In this document: piece after piece, positions 37,106-45,877 of the stretch
Layout of the letters: each line of letters opens with the position of its first letter
How positions within the stretch are numbered: position 1 is the stretch's first letter
Source of the DNA: Enterococcus faecium
GTDB lineage: Bacteria; Bacillota; Bacilli; Lactobacillales; Enterococcaceae
Direction of reading: 5' to 3'
DNA: 64,000 nt
NCBI RefSeq assembly: GCF_029023785.1
Contig: NZ_CP118955.1
Location: 186,001 to 250,000 of the forward strand
Position numbers and translations under genes: made by a program
Notes under the pieces: generated by a model
Databases searched by the model: none
The model's input: only the letters and a program-made list of their open reading frames with translations
What the model was told of the DNA's origin: nothing

Positions 37106-38187
37106 CGGTTTTCCTTTCTTTGATCGCTATAGACATGTAACGGCAGTGGAGTGATTTCTGCTTTTTCCCATGCACTCATTAAAGGAAGAATGCCAGATTT
37201 CTGGTCAACAATTACGATTCCGCAATCGCCCCCACCTGCACCAGAAGATTTTGCGGCTCCTTCATACTGTTCAGCTAAATTACACAATTTGTTCAAAGCA
37301 GGCGTTTCGATGACGACCCCAGTGATTGCAGATAAATCATGCAGTAATTGTCGGTTTTTTCGAATCATCTGTTGGATCAACGTTACATTATTTTCTTTAA
37401 ACCCTTTGATCATTTCGTTGACACATTCTGTACTATTTTTTAAGAAAAGCTGATAAGCCACCATTTTATCTTCTCTCGAACGGTGAACTTGATCGACCAA
37501 ATCAGAAGTAGAGGCAGGGCTACCCGTCCAACCAATCAATAAACGTAAATCTTCAGGAGCAATCAATGGCTCAATGGATAGACCTGGCCAATCCAGGGCA
37601 AGTAACTCACTGATAGAATGCTGAGTTTCTTGTTCTTGGAGCCAAGGATGGTCGAAGGTTGAGAAAGCGATCCAGCCACCATAACAGCTAGCAGCGATGT
37701 CGCCGCAGGAACCATTATCTTGAACTGCTAAATTGGCTAGTGCTGCAATCTTGAAAATCTCCAACTGAGATAAATTCAACGCGTAAAAAACATTCAAGGC
37801 TTTGACCGTTGCAACGGTCACGGCACCGCTAGAACCCAATCCATATTTCCGGCCATTTGAACTGTCTAACTCACTTGTTACTTTCAGATCATAAAAGGAT
37901 AAAAGAATGTTTTTTTCTTGTGCATACTTTTCAGTCAAGCGAATAGCAGCAAGGATATAATGAAAAGGATTTTCCCGAATATCTAAAACTAATTCTCCGT
38001 TGCGTCTTGTCCAACGTACAGGCATCCCACTATATTGTGCAGATTGGATACTTCCGACTTTTCGTGCAGATTCTACAGTGACTGTCACGAATTGATCGAC
38101 TGCAGCGATAACTGCTGGATGGCCTGTTTCAACAACTGCATATTCTCCGGCAATATAGAGTTTGCCTGGTGCAGATACTTCAATCAT
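37102..38187 (-). CDS. mvaK2: Phosphomevalonate kinase
   Basis: 361-residue GHMP kinase. SAPGKLYIAGEYAVVETGHPA at the N-terminus, the phosphate loop KYGLGSSGAVTVA near residue 106, and the C-terminal AAKSSGAGGGDCGIV. Converts mevalonate-5-phosphate to the diphosphate. Follows mvaD by 12 bases and overlaps fni by four. Confidence 0.93.
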   Translation of the reverse strand: MIEVSAPGKLYIAGEYAVVETGHPAVIAAVDQFVTVTVESARKVGSIQSAQYSGMPVRWTRRNGELVLDIRENPFHYILAAIRLTEKYAQEKNILLSFYDLKVTSELDSSNGRKYGLGSSGAVTVATVKALNVFYALNLSQLEIFKIAALANLAVQDNGSCGDIAASCYGGWIAFSTFDHPWLQEQETQHSISELLALDWPGLSIEPLIAPEDLRLLIGWTGSPASTSDLVDQVHRSREDKMVAYQLFLKNSTECVNEMIKGFKENNVTLIQQMIRKNRQLLHDLSAITGVVIETPALNKLCNLAEQYEGAAKSSGAGGGDCGIVIVDQKSGILPLMSAWEKAEITPLPLHVYSDQRKENR

Positions 38188-38199
38188 AAAAATCTCCCT

Positions 38200-39177
38200 T
38201 TATTCAATAATCGCAATTCCTGGACCGGCATGGGCAGTAATTACTTGTTCTTTGCTAAATAATTTGGTAAATGTTTCTTGTACCTCAGATAAATGGCTGT
38301 TTTCCACTAAAACTTTGACATTAGGGCCAGCATCCATCGTAAAGTAGCATGGAATGCCTTGCTTTCTCAATTGTCGCACCGCATCCATCGCTTTTAAGCT
38401 GTCAGGAGACCAGTAAGTGAATGGAGGCTGGGCAGCTAAAGTCGTTCCATGCATTTTTAGTCCGTTTCTTTCCATCGTTTCTCCGAGAAGTTGGAAATCT
38501 TTTGTTTTGATTGCTTGTTTCAATTGATATAGATCCCCTTCAACGGAATCTAACCAGCCTTGATAAAAACTGGATGTTTCGACTGTCCGACGCATCCCAT
38601 TTCTGCTGGACACTTCTTTTTTCTGGTCGTTGATCAAAACGAAAACCATTGCTAAATCGTCTTCGAAAGAATCGGAAGGGACTGGCTTAGCGTAAGAACT
38701 TAAGTCGTCATGGCCTTTTTCCCATTCGACGAAACCACCGAAAATACTTCGGCAAGCTGAACCAGACCCGCGTCGAGCAAATCTTGAAAGAGAGAGATCA
38801 TCTAATCCAAGCTTAAGAGCAGTATTGCAAGCGCCTGCTAAAGCAGCTAGCCCGCTGGCAGAGGAGGCTAATCCAGCTGCGGTAGGAACGAAATTCTGAC
38901 TGATTACTGAAGCTTTTAGTGAGAGGCCGGCTTCTTTACGAAAAAGGTCAAGAAACTGACTGACTTTTTTTGTTGCTTTTTCGTCTTGCAAGGTGCCATC
39001 TAGATAAAATTCATCTACCATATAGCTATCAGAAAAGATGACTTCTGTCTCTGTATAAAATGCATCCAATGTTAACGAAAGGCTGTTGTTCATTGGAAGG
39101 ATGAGTTCTTCATTTTTCTTACCCCAATATTTGATTAGAGCAATGTTGGTATATGCGCGTGCTTTGCCTTTAAACAT
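38200..39177 (-). CDS. mvaD: Diphosphomevalonate decarboxylase MvaD
   Basis: 325 residues, GHMP superfamily. ARAYTNIALIKYWGK at the N-terminus, TAAGLASSASGLAALA near residue 96, RRGSGSACRSIFGGFVEW, and a late DAGPNVKVL are diagnostic. Decarboxylates diphosphomevalonate to isopentenyl diphosphate. Overlaps mvaK1 by eight bases. Confidence 0.95.
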   Translation of the reverse strand: MFKGKARAYTNIALIKYWGKKNEELILPMNNSLSLTLDAFYTETEVIFSDSYMVDEFYLDGTLQDEKATKKVSQFLDLFRKEAGLSLKASVISQNFVPTAAGLASSASGLAALAGACNTALKLGLDDLSLSRFARRGSGSACRSIFGGFVEWEKGHDDLSSYAKPVPSDSFEDDLAMVFVLINDQKKEVSSRNGMRRTVETSSFYQGWLDSVEGDLYQLKQAIKTKDFQLLGETMERNGLKMHGTTLAAQPPFTYWSPDSLKAMDAVRQLRKQGIPCYFTMDAGPNVKVLVENSHLSEVQETFTKLFSKEQVITAHAGPGIAIIE

Positions 39178-40114
39178 AGGTATGTACTCCTAATCCTTGT
39201 ATCCAAGTTTCAGCAGCACCCGCATCTTCAAGTGCTTGACTGATTTCTTGGGCTTTTGTTTTTGTTTGTGCTAATGCAATCATACAGCCACCGCGTCCAC
39301 CGCCAGTTAATTTGGCACCCAATGCCCCGGTATCTTTTGCTGTTTGGATCAATAGATTAAGAAAATCATTGCTGATTGTCAGCTTTTCCAGAAGTGATTG
39401 TGATTCATCCATTGTCTGTGCCAACGTTTCTGGTGAATTTTCAATGATTGCTTGTTTTGCTTGCTTCGTCAAGTATCCTAATTTTTGGATCATTTGTCCA
39501 GTTTCATGAGGCTGGGTTTCAAAGAGGTGAGCGACATCTTTGACGGCTTCTCTTGTTTGTCCTTTGATTCCTGTATCAGCGACAATCAAAAAAGCATCGA
39601 TGTTCAAAGAAAAGTAGTCGAAAGGATGCCCTTTTGTAAAATAAATCGGCTGCAAGCTGCTAGTAGCGGCTGCATCGATTCCACTAGGATTACCGTGGGC
39701 GATTTTTTCCGAAAGCTGGACATTTTCTAATAGTATTTCACGAGACAAAGGAAATGCTAAGTAATCATAAAAAGCACGAGTGACTGCTGTGGCGACTGCA
39801 GCGCTTGATCCCATTCCACGTTCAGCAGGAATCGTGCTTTCAATGGTCAGTTGCAAGTTTTTTTGGATGTCATGCTGTTTTTTTAAGTGAATGAATAATT
39901 TTTTGATATTTTTTAATGCATGAGGAGCTTCGGCTAAATTTCCTGAATAGTAGGAAGAAACCAGTTGATCGTCCATTGCATCCAGCTCTTCAAGGAATGC
40001 GGTGACTTTTGTTGCATAGAAAGGAAAGGCAATCGCTGGTTCTCCATAAACAACCGCGTGCTCGCCCATCAATATGATCTTTCCGCTTGATTCTCCTTGG
40101 CCATAGTTTGCCAT
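39170..40114 (-). CDS. mvaK1: Mevalonate kinase
   Basis: 314 residues, GHMP kinase: GKIILMGEHAVVYGEPAIA, phosphate loop RGMGSSAAVATA near residue 96, GNPSGIDAAATSS, and KLTGGGRGGCMIAL. First enzyme encoded in the mevalonate operon mvaK1-mvaD-mvaK2-fni. Start ATG 40114 is preceded by AGAAGGAGTTAGATT. Upstream lies a possible leader ORF (40146-40217). Confidence 0.94.
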   Translation of the reverse strand: MANYGQGESSGKIILMGEHAVVYGEPAIAFPFYATKVTAFLEELDAMDDQLVSSYYSGNLAEAPHALKNIKKLFIHLKKQHDIQKNLQLTIESTIPAERGMGSSAAVATAVTRAFYDYLAFPLSREILLENVQLSEKIAHGNPSGIDAAATSSLQPIYFTKGHPFDYFSLNIDAFLIVADTGIKGQTREAVKDVAHLFETQPHETGQMIQKLGYLTKQAKQAIIENSPETLAQTMDESQSLLEKLTISNDFLNLLIQTAKDTGALGAKLTGGGRGGCMIALAQTKTKAQEISQALEDAGAAETWIQGLGVHTYV

Positions 40115-40145
40115 AATCTAACTCCTTCTCACGTAAAAGTGATTT

Positions 40146-40217
40146 TTAAGCAAAAAATAAAGCGCCCAAAACGAGTTGCGCTGCTTCACGAATTTTTTTG
40201 TCCACTAAGGGTCTCAA
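40146..40217 (-). CDS. Possible 23-residue leader peptide ahead of mvaK1
   Basis: AAAGGAGG at 40233-40226 lies eight bases before a TTG (40217-40215) opening a 23-codon frame (RPLVDKKIREAAQLVLGALFF) to TAA at 40148-40146, 31 bases before mvaK1. The ribosome site is as good as any in the window, which is why I list it. The peptide is basic-amphipathic then hydrophobic. An ATG closer to the site gives only 12 codons. No homologue is known to me; it could be a regulatory leader or a small membrane peptide. Confidence 0.35.
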   Translation of the reverse strand: MRPLVDKKIREAAQLVLGALFFA

Positions 40218-40347
40218 AAAACATTCCTCCTTTATTTTACTAAAACCATCTCAGAAGTAAAACTAAGAATACGTTTTCTAAAGAAAAAACACTTTTTTCT
40301 TAAGAATTTTTTGACTTTTTTTCTTCTTTGACTAGAAAAAAATACAA

Positions 40348-40376
40348 TTGACACTACTAGATATTGGGGGTATATT
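40348..40376 (+). promoter_or_regulatory. Promoter of the deoxynucleoside kinase gene
   Basis: TTGACA (40348-40353), 17-base spacer, TATATT (40371-40376). Confidence 0.75.
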
Positions 40377-40429
40377 TAAAAAGGTTGGAGTTAAACACAA
40401 TATTTAGTGATGAAGTGAGCTGGAGGTAA

Positions 40430-41089
40430 ATGAGCGTGATCGTTTTAGCAGGTACAATTGGTGCCGGAAAATCAAGTTTAACAGAAATGATGGCTGAACA
40501 CTTTGATAGTCAGGCATTTTATGAATCGATTGATGATAATGAAGTCTTGCCCTTATTTTATGCAAACCCTGAACAGTATGCTTTTTTGCTGCAAATTTAT
40601 TTTTTGAATAAACGTTTTGCAAGCATCAAACAAGCAATGAAAGATGACAATAATGTATTGGACCGTTCGATTTATGAAGATTCACTGCTTTTCCATCTAA
40701 ATGCAGATCTAGGAAGAGCAACAGAAACAGAAGTTCGTGTGTATGATGAACTGCTGGAAAACATGATGGAAGAACTTCCCTATGCTGCCCATAAAAAACA
40801 TCCGGATTTATTAGTTCATATTCGTGTATCTTTTGATACGATGTTGGAGCGTATCGAAAAACGTGGTCGTTCGTATGAACAATTGTCCTTTGATCCAAGT
40901 CTATACGATTATTACAAAGAATTGAACAGACGTTACGATCAATGGTATGAAGAATACAAAGAAAGTCCAAAAATCCAAATCGATGGAGACCGCTATAATT
41001 TTGTGGAAGATCCTCAAGCAAAAGAAGAAGTCTTGAAAATGATCGAAGAAAAATTAGCAGAGATTCGCCAAACCAAAGTAGCCATTTGA
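40430..41089 (+). CDS. Deoxynucleoside kinase (dGK/dAK type)
   Basis: 219 residues. P-loop GTIGAGKSSL at the N-terminus; DRSIYEDSLLFH carries the D-R-S motif of the family; HIRVSFDTMLERIEKRGRSYE is the basic lid region. It salvages deoxyadenosine or deoxyguanosine by phosphorylation; the exact substrate cannot be read from the sequence. GGAGGT is only three bases before ATG 40430, so GTG 40436 (nine bases) may be the true start. It has its own promoter and a terminator behind it. Confidence 0.88.
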   Translation: MSVIVLAGTIGAGKSSLTEMMAEHFDSQAFYESIDDNEVLPLFYANPEQYAFLLQIYFLNKRFASIKQAMKDDNNVLDRSIYEDSLLFHLNADLGRATETEVRVYDELLENMMEELPYAAHKKHPDLLVHIRVSFDTMLERIEKRGRSYEQLSFDPSLYDYYKELNRRYDQWYEEYKESPKIQIDGDRYNFVEDPQAKEEVLKMIEEKLAEIRQTKVAI

Positions 41090-41094
41090 TTTAC

Positions 41095-41139
41095 AGTTGC
41101 TCAAATAAAGGGTAAACCTTTATTTGAGCGACTTTTTTC
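41095..41139 (+). terminator. Terminator of the deoxynucleoside kinase gene
   Basis: GCTCAAATAAAGG-GTAAA-CCTTTATTTGAGC followed by ACTTTTTT. Confidence 0.85.
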
Positions 41140-41173
41140 TTTATACTGGAAACAAATGTCAGGAGGATAGAGT

Positions 41174-42079
41174 ATGCGGGAAAAACACTATTTTAATCAA
41201 GACCGTAATTTTTGGATCAATGTACAGCAAAACGATGTGCTAGCTGTTAAAAACTTAAAAGAAGAATATGGCATTAGTGACGAGATGCTGACTTATTCTC
41301 TAGATAAAAATGAACGGGCGCGCGTAGAGTACGATTCTTTTGATGAAGCGTTACTGCTTGTATCAAATGTTCCGCACCAGCAAAAAGTCGATAATCATTA
41401 TGAAACTAGTCCTATCGCTTTTATTTTAAAAGAAGACGGTTTGTTTACATTTACCACGCCGAATACCGAGTACGTGATTCGACTAATTCGATCGCTTTTG
41501 GAACGAATGCCAGACATGAGTGTATACAGTTTATTGTTTCGTACATTGTTTTTGATTTCTGATTCCTTTTTTCCTTTAATCGAGGAAGTGAATAGTGAAC
41601 GTCAGCGGCTTAATCTGAAATTAAGAGAAAAAACAACGAACAAGAATCTGCTGCAACTTTCAGATTTAGAGATCGGTTTGGTTTACTTAGTTACAGGAAC
41701 AAAACAAAATGTAGTACTTTTAGAACAAATCAAGGCATTGGCTATTTATCGCAAGTTGTCAGAAAAGGAAAAAGAAGAGTTGGACGATGCGCTGATCGAA
41801 GCACGACAAGCAGTTGAAATGACGAACTTAGCTTCGCAGATTTTAGACCAGCTCTCTGGCACTTATAATAATTTGCTGAATAACAACTTGAATGACACGA
41901 TGAAATTTTTGACGGTCTGGTCGCTGATCTTGACCGTTCCAACTATTGTGACAGGATTCTTCGGAATGAATCTCCAGTTACCCTTTACCCATTCCGTTTT
42001 CGGATGGGGAATCGCCTTGATCATCAGTTTGGTCTTATCTATTTGGATGCTTATTGCACTGTGGCGGCGGATTCGTTGA
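41174..42079 (+). CDS. CorA family divalent cation transporter
   Basis: 301 residues. A long, mostly helical cytosolic domain leads to two membrane helices at the C-terminus joined by the GMN loop (TGFFGMNLQLPF), the hallmark of CorA channels. Probably magnesium (or cobalt) uptake. AGGAGG nine bases before ATG 41174. Ends one base before the convergent pentapeptide-protein gene. Confidence 0.9.
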   Translation: MREKHYFNQDRNFWINVQQNDVLAVKNLKEEYGISDEMLTYSLDKNERARVEYDSFDEALLLVSNVPHQQKVDNHYETSPIAFILKEDGLFTFTTPNTEYVIRLIRSLLERMPDMSVYSLLFRTLFLISDSFFPLIEEVNSERQRLNLKLREKTTNKNLLQLSDLEIGLVYLVTGTKQNVVLLEQIKALAIYRKLSEKEKEELDDALIEARQAVEMTNLASQILDQLSGTYNNLLNNNLNDTMKFLTVWSLILTVPTIVTGFFGMNLQLPFTHSVFGWGIALIISLVLSIWMLIALWRRIR

Positions 42080-42080
42080 T

Positions 42081-42713
42081 CTAGTCTTTGATCTGCAAAC
42101 CAAGGGCTTGGGCGATCACAAGTGCTTGCTCTTGGTTGACGATTAGTCCCGCCAAAGAATCTTGAGATAAAGCGATTGCTGTGAAGAAATTAGTCGTAAA
42201 GTCTAATCCCTTCAGAGAAGTTCGAAACCAGTTCGAACCGGTCAACTGATTGTCAGACAAAAAAAGGTTTTTCCAAGTGACCTCATAAAATTCGCTGTCT
42301 TCTAATTGACAATGATCGAAGGAGACAGCTTTCAAGTTTGTACTACTAAAGGAAGCCATCGAAGCAATACAATCAGTGAAAGTACAGTCTCGAAGATAAC
42401 TTTCGGCAAAATTCGTACCTGTTAATTTACATTGATGAAACACGACTTGGTGGAAACTGCCACCAATCCACTCCAGATTGGAAAAATCACATTTTTCAAA
42501 AATGACATTACTGCATTCAAAATGACGTAAAACTGTTTTTTGCATCGTAAGTTTTTGGATATGACTCTCTCTTAATACCATATTTTTGGCATCGAGATAG
42601 CTTTGGTCACCCCCGTTGATCAGAAGACCAGAGAAGATCTCCTCATCTTCTAAATAAAACTCTCCCTTTGTAAGAAGAGGAAGAGAAGGTGGAATAGGTT
42701 CGATTTTTTTCAT
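42081..42713 (-). CDS. Pentapeptide-repeat protein, Qnr-like
   Basis: 210 residues built of tandem five-residue repeats with central Phe/Leu (CDFSNLEWIGG, CKLTGTNFAES, TNLKAVSFDHC, SLKGLDFTTNF), predicting a right-handed beta-helix. The C-terminal end, a hydrophobic helix-like AQALGL after NQEQALVIA, resembles the dimer tail of Qnr proteins, which protect DNA gyrase from quinolones. Length fits enterococcal Qnr homologues (about 211 residues, from memory). Whether it confers resistance cannot be told from sequence. It converges on the CorA gene with a one-base gap and no terminator. Confidence 0.75.
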   Translation of the reverse strand: MKKIEPIPPSLPLLTKGEFYLEDEEIFSGLLINGGDQSYLDAKNMVLRESHIQKLTMQKTVLRHFECSNVIFEKCDFSNLEWIGGSFHQVVFHQCKLTGTNFAESYLRDCTFTDCIASMASFSSTNLKAVSFDHCQLEDSEFYEVTWKNLFLSDNQLTGSNWFRTSLKGLDFTTNFFTAIALSQDSLAGLIVNQEQALVIAQALGLQIKD

Positions 42714-42822
42714 GTGGGTTCACCTCGTTTTTCTTTAGTATAGCAAAGAAGCGGGAATCACTGCTAGAAAGTCTGCTAATCTAATCATTTTCAGAAAAGG
42801 AAGACAAACTGTATGAAAAACA

Positions 42823-42851
42823 TTGACAAAAAGATTAGTTTTTGCTATACT
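42823..42851 (+). promoter_or_regulatory. Promoter of the infC operon
   Basis: TTGACA (42823-42828), 17-base spacer, TATACT (42846-42851): strong promoter, ~187 bases before the infC start. Confidence 0.85.
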
Positions 42852-42859
42852 ATGATGGT

Positions 42860-42982
42860 TGAGAAATAAAAGCAGAAGCACCCGCTTCTCGCCTTAGTTG
42901 ATAATGTCACTGGGCTAGATAGTTTTCACTGGTTCTATTAGGTGAAGTACGCGCGGGTTCTGTAAGAGAACTCGTTTTTTTA
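42860..42982 (+). promoter_or_regulatory. infC-rpmI-rplT leader with attenuator
   Basis: Structured untranslated RNA containing AGAAGCACCCGCTTCTCGCC, the usual opening of Firmicutes infC leaders, several short inverted repeats, and at 42954-42980 a terminator hairpin (CGGGTTCT-GTAA-AGAACTCG plus seven T). In Bacillus ribosomal protein L20 binds such a leader and provokes termination. The L20 role is inferred from family knowledge. Confidence 0.75.
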
Positions 42983-43038
42983 TTGCCGTTTATTCGGTAA
43001 GCTTTTCTTTCTCTCATAATATTTGGAGGTGAATGACC

Positions 43039-43557
43039 ATAGCAAAGGATATGATGGTTAACGACGGCATTCGTGCACGAGAGTTACGATTGATCGGTTC
43101 AGATGGTGAGCAATTAGGAGTTAAGACAAAAGCAGAAGCATTGAATATTGCAGAACAAGCAAACTTGGATCTTGTGTTAGTTGCCCCTGGTGCGAAACCA
43201 CCAGTTGCGCGAATCATGGACTACGGTAAATACCGTTTCGAACAACAAAAGAAAGACCGCGAAGCGCGTAAAAAACAAAAAGTGATCAATGTAAAAGAAG
43301 TTCGCTTAAGTCCTACGATCGACTTGAATGACTTCAATACAAAACTTCGTAATGCACGTAAGTTCTTGGAAAAGGGCGATAAAGTGAAAGCTTCTATCCG
43401 TTTCAAAGGCCGTGCCATTACCCATAAAGAAATTGGTCAAAAAGTCTTGAATCGCTTAGCTGAAGAAACTGCGGATATTGCAACAGTGGAACAAAAAGCG
43501 AAAATGGACGGACGCAGCATGTTCTTGACGCTGGCACCGAAAAACGACAGTAAGTAA
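43039..43557 (+). CDS. infC: Translation initiation factor IF-3
   Basis: 172 residues. Family blocks [46 protein letters not shown] and [12 protein letters not shown] are intact. Start: ATG 43033 is only three bases after GGAGGT, whereas ATA 43039 has ideal spacing and gives the N-terminus seen in homologues (I/A-K-D-M-x-V-N-D/E-G-I-R). infC genes characteristically use AUU/AUC/AUA starts so that IF-3 can limit its own synthesis; I therefore choose ATA, with ATG 43033 as the alternative. Confidence 0.93.
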   Translation: MAKDMMVNDGIRARELRLIGSDGEQLGVKTKAEALNIAEQANLDLVLVAPGAKPPVARIMDYGKYRFEQQKKDREARKKQKVINVKEVRLSPTIDLNDFNTKLRNARKFLEKGDKVKASIRFKGRAITHKEIGQKVLNRLAEETADIATVEQKAKMDGRSMFLTLAPKNDSK

Positions 43558-43628
43558 TTTGAATGACTAACTGGCTGTTGGACAGCCGATAGTCGGATAA
43601 CGAAAGATTTTGAGGAGGAAATATAGTC

Positions 43629-43829
43629 ATGCCAAAACAAAAAACACACCGCGGATCAGCAAAACGTTTCAAACGTACTGGTAAAGGCGGATTGAAACGC
43701 TTCCGCGCGTTTACAAGTCACCGTTTCCACGGCAAAACAAAAAAACAACGCCGTCAATTGCGTAAAGCAAGCATGGTTTCTAGTGGCGACTTCAAACGTA
43801 TTCGCCAACAACTAGCAAAAATGAAATAA
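43629..43829 (+). CDS. rpmI: 50S ribosomal protein L35
   Basis: 66 residues, very basic: [20 protein letters not shown] start and [14 protein letters not shown], standard for L35. GAGGAGGAAATATAGTC precedes the ATG. The 71-base gap after infC contains GGCTGTTGGACAGCC, a short hairpin. Confidence 0.96.
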   Translation: MPKQKTHRGSAKRFKRTGKGGLKRFRAFTSHRFHGKTKKQRRQLRKASMVSSGDFKRIRQQLAKMK

Positions 43830-43881
43830 GAAGTACAAATAACAGAATCTGAAGATTTATTTTTATTAGGAGGAATTATAC

Positions 43882-44241
43882 ATGGCACGTGTTAAAGGTG
43901 GAACAGTAACTCGTAAACGTCGTAAAAGAGTGCTAAAATTAGCAAAAGGTTACTACGGTTCAAAACACACTTTATTTAAAACAGCAAAAGAACAAGTAAT
44001 GAATTCATACAACTACGCATATCGCGATCGTCGTCAAAAGAAACGCGACTTCCGTAAATTGTGGATTGCTCGTATCAACGCAGCAGCTCGTATGAATGGC
44101 TTGAGCTACTCAAAATTAATGCACGGTTTGAAAGTTGCTGAAATCGACATCAACCGTAAAATGTTAGCTGACTTGGCTGTTAACGATGCAGCAGCATTTA
44201 CTGCATTGGCTGACCAAGCAAAAGAAGCTTTGGCTAAATAA
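43882..44241 (+). CDS. rplT: 50S ribosomal protein L20
   Basis: 119 residues: [22 protein letters not shown] start, [17 protein letters not shown] and [15 protein letters not shown]. Besides assembling the large subunit it is the likely autoregulator acting on the leader at 42860. Last gene of the operon. Confidence 0.97.
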   Translation: MARVKGGTVTRKRRKRVLKLAKGYYGSKHTLFKTAKEQVMNSYNYAYRDRRQKKRDFRKLWIARINAAARMNGLSYSKLMHGLKVAEIDINRKMLADLAVNDAAAFTALADQAKEALAK

Positions 44242-44254
44242 GCTAAACAATTAT

Positions 44255-44303
44255 AAAGAGGAAAGAAGATAACGAAAAGTTATGTTCTTTCCTCTTTTTT
44301 TAT
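44255..44303 (+). terminator. Terminator of the infC operon
   Basis: AAAGAGGAAAGAA ... TTCTTTCCTCTTTTTTT, a long stem with T-run. Confidence 0.85.
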
Positions 44304-44406
44304 TTACAATCCTCCATCAAATGAAACAGGACAATAACGTATAAGTCTAAAATAGCATAATTAAGGTTTTTTAATTGAAAACTGAACATTTATGGTCATC
44401 CTTTAA

Positions 44407-44420
44407 TGAAAGCGCTAACT
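44407..44420. promoter_or_regulatory. cre site before the transporter/oxoprolinase-like operon
   Basis: TGAAAGCGCTAACT fits the CcpA consensus TG-N-AA-N-CG-N-W-N-N-CA except for the last base. 73 bases upstream of the first gene; implies the operon is catabolic. Confidence 0.65.
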
Positions 44421-44492
44421 ACATAAGTTAGAATGAGTTTGACTGATATATTAGTTTGCTTATCAGAAAAACAAAATGGACGGAGGAATAAC

Positions 44493-45830
44493 ATGAGTGA
44501 TATTATTATTGGTATTTTGTTAGTTATCTCATTCTTTTTCATGGTCTGGTACTGTGTAAAAGGCTACAACTTGATGGTCGGCTTTGCCATCATGGCTACT
44601 GTATGGATGGGATTAGCGCTAGTCGGAAACACGTTTTCACCAAACCCGGCGATGGAAGGGCAAGGAGTAATTGATGTGTTGACGCATATCTATACGACGG
44701 GGCCAGCTGAGTACGCCAAATCGATCTTGGTAAATGTCTTCTTTGGTGCCTTTTTCGGGCGTGTTCTAGTAGATAGCGGAATCGCAGCTACCCTGATTCG
44801 AAAGGTAGTTGAACTTGGAGGGGACAAGCCAAGAATCACGATGAGCTTACTATGTATTGTAACCGCTGTTATATTCATGTCGATGACAGGAATCGGACCA
44901 GTGATTTCTATTGCAGTTATTGTGTTGCCAATCTTGATGTCATTAGGTATTTCAGTACCGGTTGCACTGTTCTCATTTATGGGCTCGATTATGGCTGGAA
45001 TCTTTGCTAATATCGTCAATTTCAAACAATATCAAACGATTTATGCTGGTTTCAATCCAGCGGCTGAAAGCTATACTTATAATGACTATTTCCAAATTGG
45101 TATGATTGGGATGATTGTAAGCTTAGTTGTGGTACTAACGGTCGCTAATATATCAATGAACAAAAAGAAACGCTATGCAATGGCAGCAAACGTACCAGCT
45201 GAAGGTGGCGACGCACCAATGATCTCATGGTTAGCCGTATTATTACCAGTTTTAGGGGTCGTTCTTTTAGATCTTCCAATCATCTTAGGTTTTATTCTAG
45301 CAGGTATCTGGGCATTGCTGTTTACTGGAAAATTGCGCGGAGGTTATAAAGAAATCTGTCGTCAGTTTGCGAAATTATTTACAGATGGCGCAGTAGATGT
45401 TGCACCAATGGTTGGTTTCTTGATGACCTTAGCGATGTTCAATAATTCAGCTGCGTATGCTTCTCCTTATTTTTCAGCTATTTTTGGAGATTGGATACCG
45501 CAATCACCATTAGTCTTGGCAATCGTATTTGCTATATTGACACCACTAGGATTTTTCCGCGGTCCAATGAATCTAGTCGGTTCAGGCTCAGCTATTTTAG
45601 CTGTCGTATTAGCTGTTAATCCAACGATGTCGCCAGCCTTTTTGTTCCCGTTATTTGCAATCACAACGATTGCTCCTCAGCATTTAGATATTACACAATC
45701 TTGGGTTGCTTGGGGATTAGGTTATACAAAAGTAACTTCTCGAGAATATATGAAGAAATCCATCCCAACTGGTTGGATCATCGGAGCGATCTTATGCCTG
45801 ATCACGTTCTTATTGTACGGGAACGCCTAG
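44493..45830 (+). CDS. Ion-transporter-superfamily permease, substrate unknown
   Basis: 445 residues from ATG 44493, with CGGAGGAATAAC as ribosome site (the longer frame from 44433 has none). About 11-12 membrane helices; a symmetric pattern of two re-entrant regions (SMTGIGPVISIAVIVLPI and TPLGFFRGPMNLVGSGSAI) is like the CitMHS/GntP/DcuC ion-transporter superfamily that carries organic acids. Followed at 48 bases by the hydantoinase/oxoprolinase-like gene, so it probably imports that enzyme's substrate. The exact family could not be fixed. Confidence 0.7.
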   Translation: MSDIIIGILLVISFFFMVWYCVKGYNLMVGFAIMATVWMGLALVGNTFSPNPAMEGQGVIDVLTHIYTTGPAEYAKSILVNVFFGAFFGRVLVDSGIAATLIRKVVELGGDKPRITMSLLCIVTAVIFMSMTGIGPVISIAVIVLPILMSLGISVPVALFSFMGSIMAGIFANIVNFKQYQTIYAGFNPAAESYTYNDYFQIGMIGMIVSLVVVLTVANISMNKKKRYAMAANVPAEGGDAPMISWLAVLLPVLGVVLLDLPIILGFILAGIWALLFTGKLRGGYKEICRQFAKLFTDGAVDVAPMVGFLMTLAMFNNSAAYASPYFSAIFGDWIPQSPLVLAIVFAILTPLGFFRGPMNLVGSGSAILAVVLAVNPTMSPAFLFPLFAITTIAPQHLDITQSWVAWGLGYTKVTSREYMKKSIPTGWIIGAILCLITFLLYGNA

Positions 45831-45877
45831 TAAACAAAACGTCGATAAAAACGATTAGATGAATGGAGGAAAAGAAA

